Of a DNA stretch of 39,251 nt, positions 31,089 to 39,251 are shown piece after piece; positions within the stretch are counted from its first letter, which is position 1; every line of letters starts with the position of its first letter. The translations under genes and the position numbers were made by a program. Below the pieces are notes generated by a model. It was not told the DNA's origin, did no database searches, and was given only the letters and a program-made list of their open reading frames with translations. This DNA comes from Nemertoderma westbladi (lineage: Eukaryota > Xenacoelomorpha > Nemertodermatida > Nemertodermatidae): assembly GCA_032718475.1 (NCBI GenBank), contig JAUCBJ010006889.1:52501-91751 (forward strand), in the 5' to 3' direction.

Positions 31089-32360
31089 CTTGGTGCCCTC
31101 AGCAGTTAGAGCCCAGCATGGACTCCCGTAGAGGTGTACTGGAACTACTGCTGCTCTAAATAATCGGACCTTAAGTTTCCGATTCTCGGTGACTTCCAAA
31201 TCCTGGAAAGCCTATTCAAGGCTGCCCATGCATTTCCCTTACGTATTCGACAGTCCTCACCTGACTTCCGGATCCATGATCCCAGGTAACAGAAGTCGTC
31301 CACATGCTCAAGCATACCATCTTTTGAGCTTATGCTCATCCGATCAGAGACTTGCTCAGAATTTTGGTCTTTCTGGAGTTAATAAAAAGACCAACACTAG
31401 AAGCAGCATGTTCTAATGAGCTGAGGAGCCATTGGGCTCCCTCTAATGATTCTGAGAGTACTCCTAAGTCATAAGCAAAGTCTAGATCAGTTAGGTACTT
31501 GGCAGGATTTCCTCGACTTCTGGAGCCAGTAGGTGGAGTTATCATCACCCCATCATCATTATGATGATCTAAGGACATGCGTAGAACATAGTCAACCACA
31601 ATAATGAACAAGAATGGTGCAAGTGTGTCTCCTTGGAGGATGCTCCATAACACTTGAAATGGTTCTGTGTCAACGTCAACAGTAGACACAAATGTTGTCA
31701 AACCATCGTATACTGATCTGATTGCTGCAATAATTTCATCAGGAATCCCATATAATGAAAGTATGCTGAACATACTTGAGCGAGAGACTGAATCAAAGGC
31801 CTTGAAGAAGTCAACAAAGATAACAGCCAGATGCCTGTCTTTCTTTTTTGATAATTCTTCAATCATCCTTCTAAGTGCCAAAATGGGCTCCATGGTCCCA
31901 CGACCTTTACGGAACCCATTCTGATTTCCACGGAGCAGTCTCTCAATGGGATCCCTGATGCGATTTAATAGAATCCTATTGTATAGCTTTGCAGCAATCG
32001 AGATTAATGAGATTCCCCAAAAAGAACCATAGAGTGTTAGGTTGCCCTTCTTGGGAACTGGCACCAACTTATTTGTTTTCATTTCTTGTGGGACTCTTGT
32101 TGTACGGTACATGTCTACTATGATGGATAGATGAGCTTTAAACACTCAGGTATTTTAAAAACCTCAGGGGGAACACCATCTACTCCACTGGTACGATTGG
32201 TCTTAATGCTCTTTGCAGCAGCCTTCATTTCTGCAAAGGAGATATCGCCAATGGGAATATCTGGGAGTACAGACTCAGACACTTTTACTTCTATAAAGTT
32301 ATCAGGCAATACCCTGTCATTATTGAGGAATGTTGGCACAAAGATTTCAAAATAAAACAA
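31089..32360 (-). pseudogene. RTE-like LINE reverse transcriptase fragment (copy D)
   Basis: This is the longest RT piece of this family here. It contains the pre-RT motif RTSGVDGVPPEVFK (about 32190), a frame break near 32140, then VPVPKKGN, FVDFFKAFDSVSRSSM, QGDTLAPFLF and DLDFAYDLGVLSES. The catalytic FADD reads FAYD (GAT to TAT, at about 31470), removing an essential metal-binding Asp; copy C keeps FADD. A second frameshift lies near 31340 before LEHVDDFCYLGSWIRKSGED, and a third near 31150. The 3' end is lost at the gypsy junction (about 31089-31096), and the 5' end near 32360. No endonuclease domain remains. Confidence 0.85.
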
Positions 32361-33959
32361 TAATGCGATGAGAGCTAGAGAGCACAGTACAATCAATAGT
32401 GTAGCCAACACACTGTAACTAACAGTCATTTAGCTTGCACGCCAATTAATTAACATAGCAAGGATGCATTGGGAAGAGTTATTCAGCTGAGACTGTAATA
32501 GCCAGCTAAACCAGTTAATGTTTGATTACTGTCTGGGTTGTAGAGTAGAGTGATAATAAAACTTGGCAGCGAAAGTACTTCTGTGTTAGTTGCCCTTCCT
32601 ATTGAATGCATTTTGTGACGGGATCAAGGGATCCCGACCGGATAGATTCACTACGTGTCACCGTTGTTTTAGGGGTGGTGCTGGCAGTTTGGCCGAGGCC
32701 GATATGGAAAAATAGTGGGAGTTTGGTGTTATCTCCTGACGTTGTCTGATAGTAAATAATATGTATGTGTGGTAGCACAATAACAGAATAACCGGTATGA
32801 GTAATTAGTCTGAATGTTGATGATGTTTTGGTGACGGTGAGAAAATGTCACCAGTTTGTACTAGAAACCAATAACTGAACTGGACCGGTAACAACATAAT
32901 AATATATATGTGATTACTTCTACAATGCTGTGGCCTCTAACCTAGTGGATGCTTCCCTCGCCCCTATTGGCTAATAACCCACTTCGCGCCTCTCCACTCT
33001 CTGAGAGTGTTTCCCCCCTGCTGTTGGCCCCTGCTGGTTGTTTCCCCTCCCGAGGTTATTTGACCTCTAACCTCCCTTTGTGTGGCTTTGGGGTTTGTGT
33101 TCTCCCGGTGTTGGTTGCGATACGAGATTGGTTATTGCCAATCTCGTATCTCCAACATATTGCTGAAAAGGTGCCACTTCCCAACTTTATGAGGGTAATG
33201 TGGCGGAATTGGATCCGCTCACAGCATTACCAGGCCATCTCTATACATTTTCCATAAATGCCAGCTGATGTTTTATCATTGCGCCTATGGCAATTTTCGT
33301 GTTTTGGGGCTATTTTTCGAAATAAAACAAGTTGAGATCTTTCAATTTAAACCGCGATTTCACAAGTACCCTTAGAAATCCATTTTCATGGTCCATGCAA
33401 AATTTTATCAATATCGTTAGAGCCGTTTTTGCTCTAGGTCAGTAGCCAGTAGTCAGTAGCCAGTAACTTTTTTTCTTACAGTAATCAAGTCTTACGACTT
33501 GCTAAATATAGGCAGACATTCGAACTACAATTAATTTTAACTGCGGTAGTACTAAAATACTGCTGTACTTTATTTGCTATATGTTTAATCATTCAGATAC
33601 AATACTGTATAACATTAGCTGCATTATTATTTGGTAGCTACCAGGGGGTCAACAGTTTTAAATAAGCCATATACCGCATATTAAATAAATCTTTACCAAC
33701 GTCGTGATCCTCTCTCTACCAGGTTTAAAGCGAGCTCGGTATTGACAGGAAAAAGTCATTTTATCAACCATGAATAATATATAATTTACTAAATCACAAG
33801 AAATATAATATTTATATTATTACTAATTCATATTAATATTACATTAAACAATTAATTACATTAATTGACTTTATAATAATCATAATAATAGGGGTCTCCT
33901 TGAGTTTGTTGATGGCGGCAGGTTTACCTTCGGCTGTTGTCCCATTGGTGCCTTACTAA
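32361..33959. other. Gene-free interval with a strong hairpin
   Basis: No supported ORF. A perfect inverted repeat with 13-bp arms and a 6-base loop lies at 33119-33150 (GATACGAGATTGG at the left arm). A locally pyrimidine-rich, less AT-biased patch spans about 32930-33250. The stretch 33300-33420 is AT-rich and unremarkable. Confidence 0.55.
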
Positions 33960-34212
33960 CTTACTTACTTCAGTACTTACTTACGGCTTCTGCTGTACTG
34001 CACCATGCAAAAATAACCTGTTATCTGTCAGTCTGTACCTACTGCTGTAAACTACTCCCTCACCGGGTACCGGTACCCCTAACCATACATTCCATAATCC
34101 AGTAATCTGCGGTCCATTCCATTATCTGCGGCAAATCACCCATACGCTGACCCTTTTACACGTGAGCCCCATTGTCCTCTTCTACAACTAAACTCGAAAC
34201 ACCCCCGCAATC

Positions 34213-34986
34213 ATGCCAACTCGCAATGAACACCAAGATATTTCCACACGAATGGATCGACTTGAGAAACTTTTGGCCGCTGTATCTTCCGACTTAAAAG
34301 CCATTACCACCCAATTAAACCCAACCGATGGGTCCCCCTCACTTATACAAACGATTAATATCCTACGCGAGGAAAACGGATACCTTAAAGAGAACCTCAA
34401 TGCCGTTCGCGATTCCTCGGCAAGGGAGATTGACTCCCTCAACCAGTACATAAGACGACACAATGTCCTCCTTCACGGAATCCCGGAAGGAAATCCCAAA
34501 TCCGACCGTGATCGTCTCTTGCAGATATTATCATCTCTGTCCATTAATCCAAATTTACTCGATGTTTGTCATCGCCTAGGACGACCTAAATCGAAACCTC
34601 GCCCTTTATTAATACGCTTCCTGGGACACGCAACACGTTACACTATTCATTCACGGAAAGCCGAACTACCAAAAGGAATCTACCCGAGTGATCACCTCAC
34701 AACTTATCGCGCTTCACTACTGCGTGAGTGTACATCGCTGAAGGCCAATAAGCAAATCTTTGCCGCGTATTCCTTTAACGGTGTGGTCTGCATCCGTATA
34801 AGGAAGAATTCAGATCCCATCCAAATCCACAAATTAGCCGATATTCCGTCGCCCCACGCTTTGTCCTCTAACGATACCCCCCTGCCCGATACTCGTATTG
34901 GGTCTGCCTCCATCGATCCGATCAGTAGCGGGGTACGTCTCCTCCGTAGCTCCGGAGCGAGTGAGGTCCCTCCTGTCGATCTGTAA
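34213..34986 (+). CDS. LINE ORF1 protein (coiled coil, RRM-like, C-terminal domain)
   Basis: This 257-residue protein has a heptad-like N-terminal helix (residues ~8-90, MDRLEKLLAAVSSDLKAI onward). An RRM-like segment follows, starting RRHNVLLHGIPE (about 91) with VCHRLG and PLLIRFLGHATRY. A basic C-terminal domain (FNGVVCIRIRKNSDP, about 195) follows. This is the layout of L1-type ORF1p (Transposase_22 family), which trimerises through the coiled coil and binds the element RNA as a nucleic acid chaperone. The tail after residue 215 is Ser/Pro-rich. ATG 34213 is the first in frame after a C-rich leader. It is intact. The 782-base gap before ORF2 is unusually long. Confidence 0.8.
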   Translation: MPTRNEHQDISTRMDRLEKLLAAVSSDLKAITTQLNPTDGSPSLIQTINILREENGYLKENLNAVRDSSAREIDSLNQYIRRHNVLLHGIPEGNPKSDRDRLLQILSSLSINPNLLDVCHRLGRPKSKPRPLLIRFLGHATRYTIHSRKAELPKGIYPSDHLTTYRASLLRECTSLKANKQIFAAYSFNGVVCIRIRKNSDPIQIHKLADIPSPHALSSNDTPLPDTRIGSASIDPISSGVRLLRSSGASEVPPVDL

Positions 34987-35316
34987 CTAGGTTTAATTAC
35001 GCTATTACGTATGTCTTACAATCTATATAACAATATATATATATATCAACTATATATATGAAACACATAACCAGATAACTATATGACAAATTATTTTTAC
35101 GATTTATATTGGAAAGGAGTATATTTTATATTAATAATCTGATTTATATTTGATGAAAGTGATTACAATTTAAATTAGGTAGTAACTTTGTGTTTTCGTA
35201 ACTTTGTGTATGCGATTTATTCGAAATCGATATTGAATTAATAATATTACATCGTAACTAGAGTTGAAACAAAGACTAACCAACCATACATATAATCTTT
35301 AGATTTAAAGTAAATA

Positions 35317-35480
35317 CGATTTATATTTGAAAGTAAATACCGATTTGAAAGTGAATACCCGTACGATTTATATTTGAAAATAATTACCAGTACGATTTAT
35401 ATTTGAAAGTGATTACCGGTACGATTTATATTTGAAAGTGATTACCGGTACGATTTATATTTGAAGTGACTACCGTACAA
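35317..35480 (+). repeat. 29-bp minisatellite between LINE ORF1 and ORF2
   Basis: CGATTTATATTTGAAAGTGA-type units start near 35317, 35341, 35364, 35393, 35422 and 35451, the later ones with a regular 29-base period. They contain TTACCGGTA palindromes. Looser copies of ATTTATATT occur from about 35100, so the whole 34987-35768 inter-ORF region is AT-rich, repeat-derived and without an ORF of its own. Confidence 0.8.
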
Positions 35481-35768
35481 TATTGCCTATGTGTGTATGT
35501 ACTGTATATACAACTTATAATAGGTGCCAGTAATACCCATTCCGTTATTACTGCTACTACTACTCATTAGTTATAAATTAAGGAGAGTGATTGCGTTTAA
35601 TTACTAACCCTTTTGGGATACTAGACCAGTACCCGGTTTTATTTAGTCCCCATTATATTTCCTACTTATTTTGCAGTATGTTTGTACAGTTCGTACAGTT
35701 TGTAGGTCTATTTGGTATAGCTCTTGCAGCTTGTTTTTTATTTTTTTTCCCTTGCTTGTCTACCTACT

Positions 35769-38700
35769 ATGTCAATCAATCCCACCATCCCCCCCCACCC
35801 CCAATCCCCTGCCCGCCCCAGACTTACTTGTTACTTCTGCTACTCTAAATTTGGCCGCACCGATAAAACTTTCAATTGCTATTTATGTAATAATAATTTT
35901 CATTTTCCCTGTGGAACCCATCTAGCCCCCAGTAACGTCAGCGACTTATCCCCTGCAACCACCAACCTGTTTTGCATCTACTGTTATCGTGAAATTTTTC
36001 CTTTTACCGATGTTGACCAAAACGATGCTGACATTTTTGAACCTATATCTACAGCTCAAAATAACATTACTTCTGATTCAGATCCCGACAATTCAACCTT
36101 TCTAAATCAAACGTTCAGTCAACTTGACCCTCATAACAATATAATAAACTTAAACATCAGCAAAGGCAGCTATTCCGAAGAGGATTTTAACTTAGAGTTT
36201 AATACCATTAACAAAAAATCATCCCTTTCAGTATTTCACGTAAATATTAGAAGCTTAAATGCAAATAAATCAGCAATTACTGACTTTTTACTTACATTGA
36301 ACTCTGGGTTCGACATCCTTACTTTTTCGGAAACTTTTATCGCGGACAATGATGCACTTGACTTAATAAAATTCTACGGATATCACGAACCTATTCTTAA
36401 TAATCGAACTGTAGGTATTCTTCACCGGGGAGGCACAGCTATTTTCGTTAAAGACAATATTGAAATTTCTGAAAGAACAGATTTACAAATTAAATGTTCC
36501 GGCCTTGAAAACACATGGGCACAAATAAACCGCCCCCATTCCAAACCCCTTATAATTGGTACCATCTACAGACCTGATCCCATTACAATAGATACCTTCC
36601 TCCCTCTTCTTGAGTCTAGGCTATCATCACTAACTGACTTAAAACATGACGTCATCATCACAGGTGATTTCAACATAGATTTACTAAAATCTACTACAAT
36701 CTCCAAAAAATATATCGACCTCCTCCATTCCCATGGCTTTATCCAATTAATAAACCAACCAACCCGCATTACACAATGGTCCAAAACTCTAATCGATCAT
36801 ATGATTACAAATATCACGACATCCATTTCCCATGCTGGTACATTCCAATCTAAGATAGGCACATCTGATCACCAACCCACATTTGTTATCTTTCAGAAGT
36901 ACTCTTGTTACTTCGAAAGAGATAAAACCCATTCGGTTTTTGATTTTTCTGACTATAATCAAGCCCAATTCGTAAGTGATATTACATCATCCAACACCTG
37001 GTCCTATAACTCATCCTCCGTCCCCCATAATGATAAATTTAACGTCTTTTATAGCGACCTTGAAAAATTATGCTCTTCCTATGTCACCAAAAAAAATATA
37101 CGTCCCAAACTAATCCCACAAAAGCCATGGATGACCCCTAATCTAATCAAATGCACAATTAAAAAAAACACTTTATACCGCAAATTTGTAAGACACCCAA
37201 CGGACGCTAACCGCAACACATTCAATAAATACAGAAACAAATTAACATCTACTCTACGGGCGGCTGAAAAAACATACTATGATACACAATTCAAATTACA
37301 TTCTAAAAACATTCGTAAAACCTGGATTATAATAAATTCTGCACTAAATAGATCGACTAAACTTAATCTACCTAAAAAACTAACTATTCGCACTGGAGAC
37401 ATTACTGAAACGGTAACCGACACGGAACGCATCGCAAATATCCTAAACACCCACTTCGCTACAATAGGACCTAAGCTTGCTAAAGAAATACCAAATTCAC
37501 CACGTTCACCTCTCCGTTATATAAATCGTAATCAACCAAATTCCTTTGTTTTAACTGAAACTTCCCCTGTAGAAGTAGAGTACCGCTTACTGCAACTTGA
37601 CCCTAATTCTTCCTCGAATGACCAATTCCCAACCAAATTATTATTACACGCTGCAAAACCGCTATCAATTCACCTAAGCTATTTAATTAACCTGTCTATT
37701 ACCCAAGGCTTCTTCCCCAGTGCACTCAAACCAGCTAAAATTATTCCTATTTACAAAGGCAATGACCCAACAGACTCCAATAATTACAGGCCAATATCTC
37801 TTCTTCCAGTACTAACAAAAATATTCGAACAAATAATAAACTCGCAACTGCAATCGTATTTAACTAAGTATTCAGTTCTAACAACTTCCCAGTATGGCTT
37901 CCGCCCTAGAACCTCAACCTCCCACGCTCTTCTATCAATAATTGAAAAAATTCACCGTTCTCTCGATGACAAAAATTCAACATGTGCGATATATATTGAC
38001 CTAAAAAAAGCCTTCGACACCATTGACCACCCGATCTTACTACGCAAACTAGACTGTTACGGCATTCGAGGAATCCCCAATCAACTCTTATCCAGTTTTC
38101 TAACGGGCAGAACTCAACAAGTATGTATCAGTAACAAACTATCTGCTATTGAACCCCTCCTCTGTGGTGTTCCTCAAGGTTCGGTAATCTCACCTATTCT
38201 CTTTCTCCTCTACATTAATGACCTACCTAACGCTACCAATCTATTATCCACCCTTTTCGCTGACGACACCACCCTCCTCCATTCTAACCCAGAAATCCAT
38301 CAACTCATCGATCAAACAAACTTTGAACTAAACAAACTATCTGATTGGCTGAACGCTAATCGACTATCTCTAAACCTAAAGAAAACTGAATACACTATAT
38401 TCTCTAATACAATAACAAACTTATCCACCCAGATTCCATGCTGCGAAATTAAAAATAATCAAATTAAATTTTCAACAAACTCCAAAATCCTTGGCATCTG
38501 GGTGGATAGCAAACTAAATTGGAAGCCTCATGTAAACTTCATAATTAAAAAAATATCTAAAATGTCTGGAATTTTCTACAAATTGCGCTATATCTTCCCT
38601 TTAAATATTCTACGTCAACTTTATTTCACCCTAATTCACCCTTACATACAGTACGGTATTCTACTTTGGGGAAGTACTCATTCCACCACCCTTCATCCAC

Positions 38701-39098
38701 TTAGAGTTAAAATAAACAAAATTATCAGATGCATTACTTTCAGTCACTCACAATCGTCCTCTGCGCCTCTATACAAATCACTACGAATTCTACCTTTAAA
38801 CTTACTGTATAAACACCAGGCCGGCCTTTTCATGCATGATATCCACCACCACATTATAAGCCCCACCTCTGATCTCGGTTCTTTATTTACTAAAACTTCA
38901 TCCATACACAATTACGCCACCCGCTTTTCATCTTTAGGAAACTTTTGTTTACCGCTATTTCGTCTAACCTCTTCCCAAAAATCCATGTGTTTTCAAGGCC
39001 CATCTATTTGGAGTACCATCCCTTGTGATATGCGTAACAAAAAATCCAAACCTACATTTTCAAAAAATTACAAACTTCATCTAATTTCTAAATTATAA
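35769..39098 (+). CDS. LINE ORF2: PHD finger, AP-like endonuclease, reverse transcriptase
   Basis: ATG 35769 gives 1109 residues. The open frame extends 15 codons upstream only by a TTG. Residues ~21-80 form a C4HC3 PHD-type finger (CYFC, CYLC, HFPC, CIYC). The endonuclease domain (about 150-375) shows FHVNIRSLNANKS, SETFIAD, ITGDFNID and the catalytic SDHQP. Reverse transcriptase (about 655-900) shows IPIYKGNDP, YRPISLLPV, DLKKAFDTIDH, GVPQGSVISP and the catalytic FADDTTLL. The C-terminal module ends with FQGPSIWSTIP. Family enzymes nick target DNA and prime cDNA there. No frameshift or stop is present. A PHD finger ahead of the endonuclease is known in some CR1-like clades and may bind histone tails. 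Confidence 0.9.
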   Translation: MSINPTIPPHPQSPARPRLTCYFCYSKFGRTDKTFNCYLCNNNFHFPCGTHLAPSNVSDLSPATTNLFCIYCYREIFPFTDVDQNDADIFEPISTAQNNITSDSDPDNSTFLNQTFSQLDPHNNIINLNISKGSYSEEDFNLEFNTINKKSSLSVFHVNIRSLNANKSAITDFLLTLNSGFDILTFSETFIADNDALDLIKFYGYHEPILNNRTVGILHRGGTAIFVKDNIEISERTDLQIKCSGLENTWAQINRPHSKPLIIGTIYRPDPITIDTFLPLLESRLSSLTDLKHDVIITGDFNIDLLKSTTISKKYIDLLHSHGFIQLINQPTRITQWSKTLIDHMITNITTSISHAGTFQSKIGTSDHQPTFVIFQKYSCYFERDKTHSVFDFSDYNQAQFVSDITSSNTWSYNSSSVPHNDKFNVFYSDLEKLCSSYVTKKNIRPKLIPQKPWMTPNLIKCTIKKNTLYRKFVRHPTDANRNTFNKYRNKLTSTLRAAEKTYYDTQFKLHSKNIRKTWIIINSALNRSTKLNLPKKLTIRTGDITETVTDTERIANILNTHFATIGPKLAKEIPNSPRSPLRYINRNQPNSFVLTETSPVEVEYRLLQLDPNSSSNDQFPTKLLLHAAKPLSIHLSYLINLSITQGFFPSALKPAKIIPIYKGNDPTDSNNYRPISLLPVLTKIFEQIINSQLQSYLTKYSVLTTSQYGFRPRTSTSHALLSIIEKIHRSLDDKNSTCAIYIDLKKAFDTIDHPILLRKLDCYGIRGIPNQLLSSFLTGRTQQVCISNKLSAIEPLLCGVPQGSVISPILFLLYINDLPNATNLLSTLFADDTTLLHSNPEIHQLIDQTNFELNKLSDWLNANRLSLNLKKTEYTIFSNTITNLSTQIPCCEIKNNQIKFSTNSKILGIWVDSKLNWKPHVNFIIKKISKMSGIFYKLRYIFPLNILRQLYFTLIHPYIQYGILLWGSTHSTTLHPLRVKINKIIRCITFSHSQSSSAPLYKSLRILPLNLLYKHQAGLFMHDIHHHIISPTSDLGSLFTKTSSIHNYATRFSSLGNFCLPLFRLTSSQKSMCFQGPSIWSTIPCDMRNKKSKPTFSKNYKLHLISKL

Positions 39099-39251
39099 CC
39101 AATTTCACTCCCATACAAACCATATCACTGGCCTGCGTCTTTGCCCAATTTTAATTTTATTTCAAATTGCAAAAATCTTAATTCCATCCGCATTGTACAT
39201 CCGTCGCCTACAGATTTCCCGCTGACGTTACCTTACTTATTACATACAAAA
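39099..39251 (+). other. LINE 3' UTR, cut by window end
   Basis: This is 153 bases of AT-rich, C-bearing sequence after the ORF2 stop. It ends ACATACAAAA at the window edge. The tail and target duplication lie outside. Confidence 0.6.

Larger units (their letters stand above)
33960..39251 (+). mobile_element. Full-coding CR1/Jockey-group LINE with L1-type ORF1 and PHD-bearing ORF2
   Basis: A C-rich 5' region precedes two intact ORFs (34213-34986 and 35769-39098) in the same orientation. Both show the same C-rich third-position style, and the 3' UTR runs off the window. The start coordinate is approximate, since no target duplication can be seen. With both frames undisrupted the copy is young and may be mobile. 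RT motifs and the C-terminal module place it in the CR1/L2/Jockey group; exact clade is unresolved. Confidence 0.75.

Noticed and set aside
28662-31109. Plus-strand ORFs across the gypsy body
   Set aside because: GC-rich shadow frames opposite clear protease, RT and RNase H coding on the minus strand.

Overview
The window is animal nuclear DNA. It contains a gene for an axonemal radial-spoke protein (CFAP251/WDR66) and an achaete-scute bHLH gene with a GT-AG intron. Around them lies mostly AT-rich sequence, often with trinucleotide, tetranucleotide and homopolymer tracts and with many kinds of transposable element. A marine invertebrate, possibly a deuterostome such as an echinoderm, is my inference from the repeat style (frequent TAGGCCTA palindromes, RTE-like LINEs, a PHD-bearing LINE). 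No marker fixes the species.

Left end (1-6.8 kb): a GACA microsatellite, a 3' scrap of an RTE-like LINE, a compact promoter-like cluster (CCAAT, X-box, TATA), then a nest of elements. A foldback-like element with 53-bp minisatellite arms (about 1520-4762) is split by a 2.3-kb terminal-inverted-repeat (TIR) transposon (1537-3832). That transposon carries two overlapping Cys-rich ORFs of an uncharacterised family. AT-rich DNA with a large hairpin and a 140-bp direct repeat leads to CFAP251.

CFAP251 (6802-10767) is one uninterrupted 1321-codon ORF: a 27-residue acidic tandem repeat region, a WD40 region and a C-terminal EF-hand-like region. The lack of introns suggests a retrocopy or lineage-specific intron loss.

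Middle (11-19.4 kb): a tRNA-like SINE head, RTE-like fragments, a TTAA-flanked MITE with G-run hairpins, a long gene-free interval, then a two-exon ASCL3/4-like gene (17947-19317) whose intron cuts the bHLH domain.

Right half: a palindromic tandem array (19971-20888) with a poly(A)-tailed insertion; a second TTAA element nested in an RTE-like 3' UTR; further RTE-like copies; a GC-rich, decayed Ty3/gypsy body fused directly to an RTE-like reverse transcriptase fragment; and, running off the right edge, an apparently intact LINE with an L1-type ORF1 and a PHD-endonuclease-reverse transcriptase ORF2.

The two host genes show no functional link. The strongest candidates for something undescribed are the Cys-rich TIR transposon with its nested foldback host, the G-run TTAA MITEs, and the palindromic satellite.
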